Below are positions 43,127 to 52,952 of a stretch of DNA of 64,000 nucleotides, in pieces (position 1 is the stretch's first letter; every line of letters begins with the position of its first letter). The stretch is taken from contig NZ_CP109190.1 in assembly GCF_041438805.1 (NCBI RefSeq), positions 9,114,001-9,178,000 on the forward strand, written 5' to 3'. A program made the translations under genes and the position numbers. The DNA is from Streptomyces sp. NBC_01707 (GTDB taxonomy: Bacteria; Actinomycetota; Actinomycetes; Streptomycetales; Streptomycetaceae). The notes under the pieces are model-generated. The model saw nothing but the letters and a program-made list of their open reading frames with translations, was not told the origin of the DNA and searched no databases.

Positions 43127-44458
43127 TCATTCGGCCGTCTTGGGAGTCTGTCTCCAGTTGTTACCGGCACCCGCCGGGTGCGATGGGTGTGCGTGGGGTC
43201 TGCCGGGTCCGTGTGTCGGTCCGTGGTCGCCGATGCCGCGCACCACGCCGTCGGCCGACGCATCCGGATGATGACGGTCGTGAGGGACGATGTGCTGACT
43301 CGAGGGCGTGCTCGGACCGTCCGGTGTCTTGTCGCGCTGGACGACGATCATCGCCATGTCGTCGTTCAGTGGGCCTGCCGCGAACGCCTTGAGATCGGCG
43401 GTGATCGTCTGCACCAGTGGTCCGGGCTCCTGATCGGTCCAGGCGGCGGCGCGCTCGGCAAGCGGATAGAAGGTGCCCTGTACGTCGCGGGTCTCGCTGA
43501 CGCCGTCTGTGTAGAGCAGGAGCCGGTCGCCGCAGGCGAACGGAAAGGTCGCCTGGACGTAGGTGTCGTCGGACAGCCCTCCGAGACCGAGAGGCAGTGC
43601 GGGGCAGGGCACAGTGAGCGCGGTCGCGGTGGCGTCGCGCAGCAGAAGCGGCGGCGGATGCCCGCAGCTGATCACGTGGACCACCGGCTGGTCGTCCGGG
43701 ATGTCCACCACCACGGCGGTCACGAAGCGTTCCCCGACGTCCGCCTCGGACCCCGAGGACTCCGAGAACTCCGCCAGACCCCACCGGACCGCGCCCTCCA
43801 GGTACGCGACCAGCTCCGGCAGTGGGGACTGGCGGTGGGCCGCGGCGCGGAATGCACCGAGCATGATCGCGGTGTCGCTGATCGAGGCGAGGCCCTTGCC
43901 CCGTACGTCCCCGATGACCAACCGAGTGGAGTCGGAGGCGCGGGCCACGGCATACAGGTCGCCGCCGATGCGGGTGTCGGCCTCGGCGCTGCGGTACTCC
44001 GAAGCGATGGACACCGGCCCGGCCCTCTCCGGCAGCGGGCGCAGGACGACGCGCTGTGTCGCGTCGGAGACCGAACGCACCCGGCGCAGTTCCAGCCACA
44101 GTCGGTCCCGCAGAAGCGCGAAGATCACCAAGAGCACGGAGAGCACCGCGAGGGACCCGAACTCGACCAGGACACTCTCGGTGGTCAGGACGCCCCGCTC
44201 CGTCCCCGCGACGACGAGTGAAGCCACCGCCAGCCCGCCGATCAGAGCAGTGAGCCGAGGGCCCGAGACGACGGAAGTGACCGCGGGGGCCACGATGAGC
44301 AGGTGGGCCAGGTGAATGTCCGGCGGCAGGAAGTAGTCGGCCACCGGTATGGCGATGATGAGCGTCAGGGGCACCACCAACCACAGGGGGCCCGGCGCCG
44401 ACCGACGCCAGGACCGAAGGATCCGGCCCAGTGGTGTGGTGATGCTCGCAGTTGTCAC
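43127..44458 (-). CDS. Membrane-anchored PP2C-type serine/threonine phosphatase (SpoIIE/RsbU family)
   Basis: A 443-residue protein with about four N-terminal membrane segments (LWLVVPLTLIIAIPVADYF onward, residues about 25-130) and a cytoplasmic PP2C domain about 150-385. All metal motifs are intact: TRIGGDLYAV, LVIGDVRGKG, SCGHPPPLL, LLYTDGVSE and DDMAMIVV. The last about 55 residues are a His/Pro-rich tail. It probably dephosphorylates a STAS anti-anti-sigma factor in response to a membrane signal. GTG 44458 follows GAGGAG by seven bases. Confidence 0.9.
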   Translation of the reverse strand: MTTASITTPLGRILRSWRRSAPGPLWLVVPLTLIIAIPVADYFLPPDIHLAHLLIVAPAVTSVVSGPRLTALIGGLAVASLVVAGTERGVLTTESVLVEFGSLAVLSVLLVIFALLRDRLWLELRRVRSVSDATQRVVLRPLPERAGPVSIASEYRSAEADTRIGGDLYAVARASDSTRLVIGDVRGKGLASISDTAIMLGAFRAAAHRQSPLPELVAYLEGAVRWGLAEFSESSGSEADVGERFVTAVVVDIPDDQPVVHVISCGHPPPLLLRDATATALTVPCPALPLGLGGLSDDTYVQATFPFACGDRLLLYTDGVSETRDVQGTFYPLAERAAAWTDQEPGPLVQTITADLKAFAAGPLNDDMAMIVVQRDKTPDGPSTPSSQHIVPHDRHHPDASADGVVRGIGDHGPTHGPGRPHAHPSHPAGAGNNWRQTPKTAE

Positions 44459-44708
44459 GTCGCTGCTCCTCGCCCTATACCTCCCAACGCGTCGCCGACC
44501 GTCGCTCATTCCGTGGTGCGCCGATGAGCCGGTCACGGCCGCTCCGGCGCTTGCCGAGGAAGTGACGGATTCGTTGTTGTCGTAGAGGCCGACGTGGGTC
44601 GCGTCCGCGGCCGGACGGAACGGGGCACACCGTGGCGGACCGTGGCTTCGGGCGGGGCCATCAGGACCACGGTTCGCCATGGTGCGAACATCTGAGGGAC
44701 AGGCCCGG

Positions 44709-45116
44709 TCATCCCATGGCGTCGGTTGCCTGCGGGCTGTGAGTGAGCCGGTTCACCTGGACGTCCTTGCAGTACGGGACCGTCCCGGTCCGTGCTGCGT
44801 AACTCGCCGAGATCCATGCCTGCGTGTCACGCAGCAGGTACCAGACGTCGTTGCCGGCGATGGTCTGCGCACGGACCTTGCACCGCAGGCCCACTTGATC
44901 CTGGTACTCGAGGACGGCCACCACCGACGAGTCCGTGCTCGGGTACTGCCGCTCGTTCAAACCACTCTGGCTGGTCACCGTGGCATAAGGCTGTACGGGA
45001 GGAGCGAACTGAGCGGGAGCAGCAGCCGCAAGCAGCGGGGAACCGAGCACGACGACTGCGGCAGCCCCCGAGCTCGCTGCGATGTGCCGAGCCCGCCTCT
45101 CCAAGATCTTCAACAT
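44709..45116 (-). CDS. Secreted SH3-like domain protein
   Basis: A 135-residue exported protein. The N-terminus MLKILERRARHIAASSG with a following Ala/Val/Leu stretch and a cleavage region AAAAPAQF near residue 35 is a signal peptide. The mature part carries a bacterial SH3-like fold (GLNERQYPSTDSSVVAVL, DVWYLLRDTQAWISASY), with two cysteines likely in a disulfide. Such domains bind cell-wall peptides. GAGAGGG lies six bases before ATG 45116. Confidence 0.83.
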   Translation of the reverse strand: MLKILERRARHIAASSGAAAVVVLGSPLLAAAAPAQFAPPVQPYATVTSQSGLNERQYPSTDSSVVAVLEYQDQVGLRCKVRAQTIAGNDVWYLLRDTQAWISASYAARTGTVPYCKDVQVNRLTHSPQATDAMG

Positions 45117-45389
45117 GATCATCCCTCTCGCTCATCCATTGACTCCGGATCACATCGGATCACTCCGAGCTGCATACGCCCCGCACCCTGTGCTGCGGCA
45201 GCGCGTCGATCCCTCGAAAAGACGATCACGACCGGGCCACCAAGCCGGCGAGGGCGATTACCGGGACACGCGGGGGCGGTGAACCGGGCGGACTCCCACG
45301 TACGGTCGTCGCTCCTCACTCCTTGCGTCAGGGTGGGCACGTAGCAAGGCGCCTTGCCGCCCTCCGGCACCGGGTCCATGCTTGGTGGC

Positions 45390-46148
45390 ATGGGTGACCA
45401 GACCGGCCCCGAGCTCATCGCGTCCGTCGACCGGGCCCTGCGCCTGCTGGAGGCCGTAGGCGCGCACGAGGCAGGTGCCCCCGCGCAGCAGCTTGCCGCG
45501 GAGACGGGACTGCCGTTGGCCGGCGTCCAGCGACTGCTGCCCGCACTCGCCCGGGACGGATACGTGACTGAACTGGACGACGGCGCATTCGCCCTCTCCT
45601 GCAGACATCACCCGCTGGGTGCGGAGCACGACGGGCAGGGGTTGGTGGAGCGCATCCGACCTGTCCTGATGTCCCTGCGGGACGATCTGTCGGTCGCTGT
45701 CTATCTGAGCCTGTACGAGCAGGGCGAAATCCGTGTCATGGAGATCGTCGACAGTGCGCAGGCTCCGCGTGTGGACTTCTGGGTGGACTTCCAGGACGCC
45801 GGGCACGCCACCGCGCTGGGCAAGAGCGTGCTGCGTGAGCTGAGCGAGGAGGCGCGCGCCGACTACCTCTCCCGGCACTCCCTGGCCGAACTCACCCCCC
45901 GCACCATCACGCGCAGGGAGGAGCTGATGCAGGAACTCGACTCCTCGCGGACAGAGCCGGTCGTCATGGACCGGGAAGAGTACCGCCGCGGTACGACGTG
46001 TGCCGCGGTGCCCGTGTACAGCGGTGACCAGGTCGGTTCGCTCGGCATCTCCTTCCGGTCGGACTGGATGTACCGGACCACTCGGGTCAGGGTGGGGATG
46101 TTGTCGGCGGCGATGTGCTTGACCAGGAGGCTCTCGCTCCCTGACTGA
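45390..46148 (+). CDS. IclR family transcriptional regulator
   Basis: A 252-residue regulator. The N-terminal winged helix (about 8-70: SVDRALRLLEAVGAHEAGAP, GYVTELDDGAFAL) precedes an IclR effector domain (about 80-245) with GHATALGKSVL and GTTCAAVPVYSGDQVGSL. Ligand and targets are unknown; there is no catabolic operon next to it. ATG 45390 gives the usual length; weak upstream starts exist. Confidence 0.85.
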   Translation: MGDQTGPELIASVDRALRLLEAVGAHEAGAPAQQLAAETGLPLAGVQRLLPALARDGYVTELDDGAFALSCRHHPLGAEHDGQGLVERIRPVLMSLRDDLSVAVYLSLYEQGEIRVMEIVDSAQAPRVDFWVDFQDAGHATALGKSVLRELSEEARADYLSRHSLAELTPRTITRREELMQELDSSRTEPVVMDREEYRRGTTCAAVPVYSGDQVGSLGISFRSDWMYRTTRVRVGMLSAAMCLTRRLSLPD

Positions 46149-46279
46149 ACCCGGACCCGGTCCGCCGGCCGCGTCCACGCACCGCGAGCGCCTGGTCACG
46201 CGTGGGCGAGCGGTGTGCTGGGCACCCGGTTCATGGCCCCGTGCCGCCCGGTGAGCCGCGTGACCGGTTCCCCGTACAC

Positions 46280-48667
46280 CTACTCGGGAAGGGGCTGCTC
46301 GGCCCAGATGGTCTTGCCTGTGCCGGTATGCCGCATTCCCCAGCGCTCGGTGAGCTGAGCGACCAGCATGAGGCCCCGTCCGCCCTCGTCGAAGATGCGG
46401 GCACGGCGCAGGTGGGGGGCGGTGCTGCTGGCGTCGGAGACCTCGCAGATCAGCGTCCGTTCCTTGATCAGCCGAAGCTGAACGGGTGCGGAGGCGTAGC
46501 GGATCGCGTTGGTCACCAGCTCGCTGACCACGAGTTCGGTGACGTAGGCCAGGTCGTCCAGTCCCCAGGCGTGCAGTTGGGCGGTCGCCTTGGAACGGGC
46601 CTCGGCCACAAATTCCGGATCGGCGGGAAGATCCCAGACAGCGACGTGTCCGTTGTCCAGAGCGCGGGTGCGGGCGAGGAGCAGCGCGACATCATCGGCA
46701 GGCCGCTCGCCGAGCAGAGTGTCGAGCACGCGATCGCAGGTGGTCTCCAACGACGGAGACGTGTCGGCGAGGGCCGTGCGCAGAGTCTGCAGGCCGGTGT
46801 TGACATCGCGATGCTGTGCCTCGACCAGGCCGTCCGTATAGAGGGCCAGCAGGCTGCCTTCGGGCAGTTCGCGTTCAACCGCCTCGAACGGCAGTCCGCC
46901 CAGGCCGAGCGGCGGGCCGGTGGGCAGTTCGAGGAAGTCCACCGTGCCGTCAGGGGTCACCAGAGCGGGCCACAGGTGGCCTGCGCTGGCGAGTGAGCAC
47001 TTGCGGGAGATGGGGTCGTACACCGCGTACAGACAGGTGGCTCCGAACTCTCCGAAGGGGGCCCCGGTTCCGGCCTCCGGCCCGGACTTGAGCCGGACGA
47101 CCAGGTCGTCCAGATGCGCGAGCAGCTCGTCCGGGGCCAGATCGACGTCGGCGAGGGCGCGTACCGCGGTGCGAAGCCGGCCCATGGCGGCGGAGGCGTG
47201 GATCCCGTGACCGACCACATCGCCGACCACCAGGGCGACGCGGGCGCCGGAGAGCGGGATCACGTCGAACCAGTCACCGCCGACACCCACTTTCGAGTCT
47301 GCGGGCAGGTAGCGGCTGGCTACATCGACCGCGACCTGCTCGGCGATCCCCTGTGGCAGAAGGCTGTGCTGGAGGGCCAGCGTCGTCGTGTGTTCGCGCG
47401 TGTAGCGGCGCGCGTTGTCGAGGCAGACCGCGGCGCGTGCCGCAAGCTCCTTGGCGATCTGCAGGTCTGCCTGCTCGTACGGTGCGGCAGACGGATCCAG
47501 GCGGGCGAAGAACACGACGCCGAGGTTGGTGCCGCGGCCGCGCAGCGGCACCACCATCATCGAGTGCGCGTGCTGTCGGCTCATCCAGGCGGACCGGACC
47601 GGGTCGTGGGCCAGCCAGTGGGTGACCTCGGGCTCGCCGACCTGGTGCAGGGTGCCGCGGCCGGTGGCCAGGCTGCGAGCGATCGGCGAGAACTCCGGGT
47701 AGCGGGACAACCCGCCGACCGCGACGACAGCCTTTGCGACGGGGCGGGTGGCCACGCGACGCAGTACCAGAGGACCGTCGTCGGGAACCGGTGGGGGCTC
47801 GTCCCCGAGCAGCACGGCGTCGAGAAGATCGACCGAGACGAAGTCCGCGAGGTCGGGCACGGCTACGTCGGCCAGTTCCTGCGCGGTGCGGGCCACGTCC
47901 AGGCTGCTGCCGATACACCTGCTGGCCTCATCGAGCAGCGCCAGACGTTCGCGGGCCGCGTACTGCTCGGAGAAGTCGAGAGCGGCCTGCTGCACGCCCT
48001 GCACCAGGCCGAGGGAGTCCTTGAGCGGGGTGAAATGGATGGTCCAGGGGTGGGCTTGGGGCTCGCCCGGCACCTTGACGTAGTTCTCGATGTGTTCGGG
48101 TTCCCCGGTACGCAACACGTGATCGACCGACTGCTCAGGGGCTCGAAAGGCAGGATCGGGCATGTGCTCGGTGATCCGGAGCCCGCGAACGTCCCGTTCC
48201 GTGGCGGCGAGCTGCTTGGTCATGTGTTCATTGACCCGCAGGAACCTGCCCTCGGTGTCGTAGATCGCCAGGGCGAACGGGGACTGGTCGAACGACCAGC
48301 GGATCAGTGGGTCCTGTTCGCGGTCGTCCTCTTCCTCCCTGATTCCCTCCAGCAGCCATCCGGCTCGCCCGTCACCGGTGGGCAGCGGGCGTGCCCGCAG
48401 CCGGCATTCGACGGCGCTGTCGTCCCGGTGGCGGAGTACCACGTGTCCTGTCCAATCCTCCTGCCGATCGAAACGCTCACGGACCCCGGCGGGGAGGGGA
48501 GCAGCAAGCAGCGCCGTCGCGAGCCGACCTACGGCCTCACCGGCGGAGTACCCGAGCAACTGCTCCGCACCGGTGCTCCAGCCGGTCAGCGTGCCATCCG
48601 GAGCCGCCACGGCCAGAGCCGCGGCGGGGGTGAGGGAGTCACCTGGCGTGCTTGCCGGTGTGTCCAT
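46280..48667 (-). CDS. PAS-PAS-GAF-SpoIIE phosphatase with C-terminal HATPase kinase domain
   Basis: A 795-residue dual-function sensor. PAS folds at about 15-110 and 120-250, a GAF domain at about 260-420, a PP2C/SpoIIE domain at about 445-660 with every motif intact (GGDWFDVIPL, VVGDVVGHG, SAGHLWP, LYTDGLVE, DDVALLLAR), and an RsbW-type HATPase at about 680-790 (ELVVSELVTNAIRYA, FDEGGRGLML). It can both dephosphorylate and phosphorylate STAS partners. A longer upstream frame exists but reads as non-coding; ATG 48667 (MDTPASTPGD) begins the PAS region. Confidence 0.9.
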   Translation of the reverse strand: MDTPASTPGDSLTPAAALAVAAPDGTLTGWSTGAEQLLGYSAGEAVGRLATALLAAPLPAGVRERFDRQEDWTGHVVLRHRDDSAVECRLRARPLPTGDGRAGWLLEGIREEEDDREQDPLIRWSFDQSPFALAIYDTEGRFLRVNEHMTKQLAATERDVRGLRITEHMPDPAFRAPEQSVDHVLRTGEPEHIENYVKVPGEPQAHPWTIHFTPLKDSLGLVQGVQQAALDFSEQYAARERLALLDEASRCIGSSLDVARTAQELADVAVPDLADFVSVDLLDAVLLGDEPPPVPDDGPLVLRRVATRPVAKAVVAVGGLSRYPEFSPIARSLATGRGTLHQVGEPEVTHWLAHDPVRSAWMSRQHAHSMMVVPLRGRGTNLGVVFFARLDPSAAPYEQADLQIAKELAARAAVCLDNARRYTREHTTTLALQHSLLPQGIAEQVAVDVASRYLPADSKVGVGGDWFDVIPLSGARVALVVGDVVGHGIHASAAMGRLRTAVRALADVDLAPDELLAHLDDLVVRLKSGPEAGTGAPFGEFGATCLYAVYDPISRKCSLASAGHLWPALVTPDGTVDFLELPTGPPLGLGGLPFEAVERELPEGSLLALYTDGLVEAQHRDVNTGLQTLRTALADTSPSLETTCDRVLDTLLGERPADDVALLLARTRALDNGHVAVWDLPADPEFVAEARSKATAQLHAWGLDDLAYVTELVVSELVTNAIRYASAPVQLRLIKERTLICEVSDASSTAPHLRRARIFDEGGRGLMLVAQLTERWGMRHTGTGKTIWAEQPLPE

Positions 48668-49240
48668 GGGCCGATCATCTCGCCTTCGAGTCCACTGGTG
48701 ATTCAAGGATCTCTCGGTCCTGCCGTCAGATCGCGCCAAGCGGGGTCGCACGTGCTGGATGCGGTGAATCGGACCCCGGGGGTGACCAGTGAGACGCACC
48801 TCGGTGACGGTCCGTAACGATTGTCGGCGATCGGCTGCCGGCACGGAGCCGATCAGCCCGCGATCCGACCCGGTGGTGCCGCGTCCGCGCCGCGGAGTCA
48901 GGCGGGACGGCGGGTCGAGTGCCGTCCGCCGGAGGTGTCGGGCTTCCACCAGCAGTGGGAGCACTGCGGAGGTTCCTGAGGGCCTCGCCCGGCCGTGGAC
49001 CGCCTTCGCGCGGGTTCTCCCATGGGTGTGTTCGGCCCTTGACCCAGACGGGTGGCTGCCACCCCGCCCACCCCCCCGGCCTTCAGTCGGAGAACTCCTC
49101 GTACTGCATTCTCTCCGCCTTCCATCCGCCAGGGCCTCAGGCTGTGGTCGGTAGCGTCGGGAGAGAGGATGGAAGACGATGCCTGGTGAGGGGGCCAGGG
49201 AGTCGGGCACGGCTATGTATTTCGGGAGAAGAGGTGCCTC
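48668..49240. other. Divergent intergenic region between two SpoIIE phosphatase genes
   Basis: About 570 bp with no credible gene. It must hold the promoters of the two divergent phosphatase genes, but no operator repeat was recognised. Confidence 0.4.
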
Positions 49241-51328
49241 ATGGGTGCCACCGGTGAGTTCCCGGAGGGTCCTGCGTCGGTGGGGGTCGCCCCGGCCGAG
49301 CCGGGTGGGCTGCTGGACGTGCTGGGTGTGGCCGCGGTGGTGCTGGACAGCGCGGGTCGGATCGCGTTGTGGAGTCCGCAGGCCGAGGAACTGTTCGGCT
49401 GGACCGCCGACCAGGCGCTGGGCCGGTTCGCGGCCCCCCTGCTGGTGGCTCCCGAGCACTTCGACCTCGTCCTGCACCTGTTCGCGCAGGTGATGAGCAG
49501 TGGCGAAACCTGGGCCGGCGTGTTTCCCGTGCGGCACAAGGACGGCAGCACGCGGCTGGTGGAGTTCCGCAACATGCGGTTGCTGGGCCAGCAGGGAATG
49601 CCGTACGCCCTGGGCATCGCGACCGATCAGGCCACCTTGCGAGAGGTGGAACGGGACCTGGCGCTGTCGGTGCAGTTGGTGGCCCAGTCCCCGATCGGTC
49701 TGGCCGTTCTGGACAGCAACCTGCGGTACGTGATGGTCAACCCGGCGCTGGAGAGCCTCAACGGTCAATCGGCGGCCCAGCACATCGGCCGGGACGTCCA
49801 CCAGGTCCTGCGGTTCCTGGACGACACCGGGGCCGTCGCGTCGATGATGCGGCAGGTTCTGGACACCGGCAGACCGCTGATCAATCACTTCATCGTGGGC
49901 CGGTCCCCGACCGATCCGGGCGATGAAATAGCCCGGTCGGTGTCGTACTACCGGCTCGAGAATCCCGCCGGACGGGTGCTGGGTGTGGCGGCGTCGGTGG
50001 TGGACAGTACCGAGCGGCACCGCGCCGGCTTGGAGGCGGCCGCTGCCCGCAAGCGGCTGGCGACCATTGCCCGGGCCTCGGCGATGGTGGGCACCACCTT
50101 GGATGTGGAGAAGACCGCCCGGGAGCTGGCCGACATCCTGGTGCCCGAGCTGGCCGATCTGGCCGCCGTCGACATCCTCGACGCAGTCCTCGACGACCGG
50201 CAACCGGAAACTGTGTCCCCCGGAGCGCCCGCCGTGTTCAGGGCGCTGGCAGTCACCGCCGCCTATCCCACCGACGCCGTCTACGCGGCCGATCAGACCG
50301 GACATATGGCCGCCTACGCCGCAGACCGGCTCATCACCCAGTGTGTGATCACCGGCCGCCCCGTCCTGGTGAATCAAGTGACCGACACGGACCTGCAGCA
50401 CATCGCCGCCGAGCCACGGGGAGCCGCCCTCCTGGCCCAGGCCGGCCTGCACGCCTACCTGGCCGTGCCGCTGATCGCCCGCGGTGAAGTCCTGGGCGCC
50501 CTGGACCTGTGCCGCGCACGCAACCCGCTGCCGTTCGACCCCGACGACGTCGTCCTGGCCGTCGAGCTGGCCGACCGAGCTGCGGTGCGCATCGACAACG
50601 CCCGTTTGTACCAGAACCAGCGTCGCACCGCCCTGACGCTGCAACGCCACCTCATGACCCACCTGCCACCCCAGCCGACCGGCCTGGAGATCGCCTATCG
50701 CTACCAGCCGGCCCAGGTCTCCGCGGAGGTCGGCGGTGACTGGTTCGACGCCATTCCCGTGGCGGGCGACAAGACCGCCCTGGTCATCGGTGACGTGATG
50801 GGCAGCGGGATCAACGCTGCCGCGACCATGGGACAGCTCCGCACCGCCGTCCGCACCCTGGCCGAACTCGACCTCGACCCCGCGCAGGTCCTCCTGCACC
50901 TCGATCACATCGCCGCGGGCCTTGAGCCCGGCTTCGCCACCTGCATCTACGCCGTCTACGACCCGCATCGCATGCATTGTGTGATCGCCCTCGCCGGCCA
51001 CATACCGCCCGTCCTGACCCGGCTCGGAGGGCCACCCGAACTTGTCGAACTGCCCACCGGCACCCCCCTCGGCGTCGGCCTCGCCGCGTTCGAGCAGACC
51101 ACCCTGCAGCTCGATACCGGGGACCAGTTGCTCCTCTACACCGACGGCCTCGTCGAAACCCGCGACCAACCCATCGACACCCGTCTGAACACCCTCCTCG
51201 ACCTCCTCACCGAGCCGCAACCGACACTCGAAGCCACCTGCGACCACCTCCTGGGTGCGCTGCGCCATCCGCACGACCACGACGACGTCGCCCTCCTCAT
51301 CTGCCGCGCGAACGGCCACCGATCGTGA
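49241..51328 (+). CDS. PAS-PAS-GAF-SpoIIE phosphatase without HATPase domain
   Basis: A 695-residue sensor phosphatase. PAS at about 22-135 (VVLDSAGRIALWSPQAEELF), a second PAS about 145-265, GAF about 275-460, and PP2C/SpoIIE about 480-693 with intact motifs (GGDWFDAIPV, VIGDVMGSG, LAGHIPPVL, LYTDGLVE, DDVALLIC). Unlike its divergent neighbour it ends right after the phosphatase, so it can only dephosphorylate. AGAAGAGG precedes ATG 49241 by six bases. Confidence 0.9.
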   Translation: MGATGEFPEGPASVGVAPAEPGGLLDVLGVAAVVLDSAGRIALWSPQAEELFGWTADQALGRFAAPLLVAPEHFDLVLHLFAQVMSSGETWAGVFPVRHKDGSTRLVEFRNMRLLGQQGMPYALGIATDQATLREVERDLALSVQLVAQSPIGLAVLDSNLRYVMVNPALESLNGQSAAQHIGRDVHQVLRFLDDTGAVASMMRQVLDTGRPLINHFIVGRSPTDPGDEIARSVSYYRLENPAGRVLGVAASVVDSTERHRAGLEAAAARKRLATIARASAMVGTTLDVEKTARELADILVPELADLAAVDILDAVLDDRQPETVSPGAPAVFRALAVTAAYPTDAVYAADQTGHMAAYAADRLITQCVITGRPVLVNQVTDTDLQHIAAEPRGAALLAQAGLHAYLAVPLIARGEVLGALDLCRARNPLPFDPDDVVLAVELADRAAVRIDNARLYQNQRRTALTLQRHLMTHLPPQPTGLEIAYRYQPAQVSAEVGGDWFDAIPVAGDKTALVIGDVMGSGINAAATMGQLRTAVRTLAELDLDPAQVLLHLDHIAAGLEPGFATCIYAVYDPHRMHCVIALAGHIPPVLTRLGGPPELVELPTGTPLGVGLAAFEQTTLQLDTGDQLLLYTDGLVETRDQPIDTRLNTLLDLLTEPQPTLEATCDHLLGALRHPHDHDDVALLICRANGHRS

Positions 51329-51498
51329 CCGTCGGCATCCTGCCTGCGCCTCGCCCCATGGAGGCTGTGGGGGTGCTGGGGCGCGGGGGATCGTCGAGCG
51401 GCCCTGCGCGTCGCCTGCCTCCGTCCCCTTCCGGCCCGCGAGGGCATGACAGAGCGTTCCGCAGGTGTGCTCGCGGCCGATGAGGGCAACTGTGTGCC

Positions 51499-52302
51499 AT
51501 GGCTGCAGAGGTGGACAGTGAAGCTCGGCGACGCAGAGTGTGGGGAACCACGCTGCTGCGTGCGCTCGTCCTGGTGGCAACATTCCTGGCCCTGACCGCA
51601 TTCTCCATCGCTTTGGCGAAGGTGACGCTCACCCCGTCACCGGCATCGGAGGAGCTCGTCCGGTCCAACCTCCGGCCAGGAAGGTCGCTGCGGCAGTACG
51701 CAGAGGACTACACCTTTCTCGCGGCCTGCAAGCAGGCCGGCGGAAACCTCCTGCTGGGCGTCCCGTTCGGCATCCTGCTGCCGATTCTCGTGCCGCGCCG
51801 GCTTCGGATGCTGCGCATGGTCGCGCTGACGGTGACGGTGATGGTGGTGATCGAACTCGTCCAGGGTGCCCTGGTCCCCGGGCGCGCCTTCGACATCGAC
51901 GACGCGATCCTCAACACGAGCGGCGCACTGCTCGGATATCTCCTGGCGGGGCGGCGGATCAGCCATCGCTATCACCTCCTGGCGGAGGGGACGACCAGAG
52001 CGGAGGCGGCTCCGGAGCCGAAGCCCAAGCGGAAGGTTGCGCCGAAGTCCGCACCGACGTCCAGGACCAAGCCCGAACCGGCGTCCAAAACCAAGTCCAA
52101 GCCGGCGTCCAAGACCAAGCCCAAGCCCAGGTCCAAGCCGTCATCCAGGACCAAGGCCACGCCTGTGTCCAAGGTCAAGTCCAAGGTGAAGCCGAAGTCC
52201 AAGTCCAAGTCGCGGAGCAGGGCCTCGACCGGCCGTGGCGGGTCCGGACTGGTTGCCTCGGGACGCGCACTGTTCGGCCGACTTCTGACCCGTGACCGGT
52301 GA
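51499..52302 (+). CDS. VanZ family membrane protein with long Lys/Ser/Pro-rich tail
   Basis: A 267-residue protein. Four membrane segments lie in about 18-155, with the VanZ-like NLLLGVPFGILLPIL and FDIDDAILNTSGALLGYLLA segments. Residues about 170-245 are a low-complexity basic tail of SKTKPKP-type repeats on the cytoplasmic side, like histone H1 tails, ending in a Gly/Ser-rich stretch. VanZ proteins are linked to glycopeptide tolerance and envelope stress, mechanism unclear. The tail could bind nucleic acid or anionic lipid; that is inference. Confidence 0.85.
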   Translation: MAAEVDSEARRRRVWGTTLLRALVLVATFLALTAFSIALAKVTLTPSPASEELVRSNLRPGRSLRQYAEDYTFLAACKQAGGNLLLGVPFGILLPILVPRRLRMLRMVALTVTVMVVIELVQGALVPGRAFDIDDAILNTSGALLGYLLAGRRISHRYHLLAEGTTRAEAAPEPKPKRKVAPKSAPTSRTKPEPASKTKSKPASKTKPKPRSKPSSRTKATPVSKVKSKVKPKSKSKSRSRASTGRGGSGLVASGRALFGRLLTRDR

Positions 52303-52535
52303 CCTGCCGAGTCCGGGAGCCTCGCCGCCCCCGCGTCGTGCCCGCACCTTCGAGGGGGACGAGCGCGACCGTTCATGGCTGACGTCTCCTGGGCGACCGA
52401 GCCCGTAGCGCGTTCTTTGCTGTTGTCGGTGGACCACCTGCGGCCCCCACTATGGAAGTGGGCGCCGTTGCGCCTATGAGTACTGCTTGCGGCCGAGCGG
52501 CTCGTGGGTACGGGCCGGAGCGGAGGTGTGCGGCC

Positions 52536-52660
52536 ATGACCAGCGGAGACGTGCTCATGCGAATCGATGACGGCAGGCGGGTGATCGACTGGTCCCCTTC
52601 GGCCGGCTCGGTTGGACCGCAGAGGAGGCCGTAGGCCCGATCGGCACGCCCACCATCCCT
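52536..52660 (+). pseudogene. Relic of a PAS/SpoIIE phosphatase N-terminus
   Basis: ATG 52536 starts MTSGDVLMRIDDGRRVIDWS, clearly related to MPSGDVLVLIDDSGRVVEWG at the start of the 781-residue SpoIIE-family protein in this window. The next conserved PAS piece, GWTAEEAVGPIG, continues in another frame after an indel, and the rest is absent. Confidence 0.65.
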
Positions 52661-52691
52661 TTTGCGCGTGTCCCGCTGGAAGGATTTCGGC

Positions 52692-52952
52692 ATGACCGAC
52701 AGCGCCCCCGGCAAGAAGGCCTGCGAACTGCTCGCCCAAGCATCCCGGCACCCGGTCGCAAGTCCCCAGCGCAACGCACTGGTGGCGGAAGCAGCTGTGT
52801 GGGCACAGCTGGAGCACGCAGCCACCATGGACAAACACGCTGCCGTAGTGGTCGAAATCGAGTCCGCCCTGGCGTGCCTTGCCGACTTCGTGCAGAAGCT
52901 CCGCAGCGAGATCGGCGGTCTGACCGAGCGCATGAAGCTCGGCCAGAAATGA
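52692..52952 (+). CDS. Hypothetical helical protein, 86 aa
   Basis: GGAAGGA lies eight bases before ATG 52692. The product begins MTDSAPGKKACELLAQASRH and is predicted fully helical with amphipathic character (VVEIESALACLADFVQKLRS), probably forming a small bundle. It directly follows the PAS relic, so it may once have been the partner gene of a SpoIIE-type regulator. No family is recognised. Confidence 0.6.
   Translation: MTDSAPGKKACELLAQASRHPVASPQRNALVAEAAVWAQLEHAATMDKHAAVVVEIESALACLADFVQKLRSEIGGLTERMKLGQK

Noticed and set aside
48668..51601. Upstream extension of the 46280-48667 phosphatase gene to a 1773-residue protein
   Set aside because: The extension runs antisense through the divergent 49241-51328 phosphatase gene, has no motifs, and the PAS region begins right at ATG 48667.
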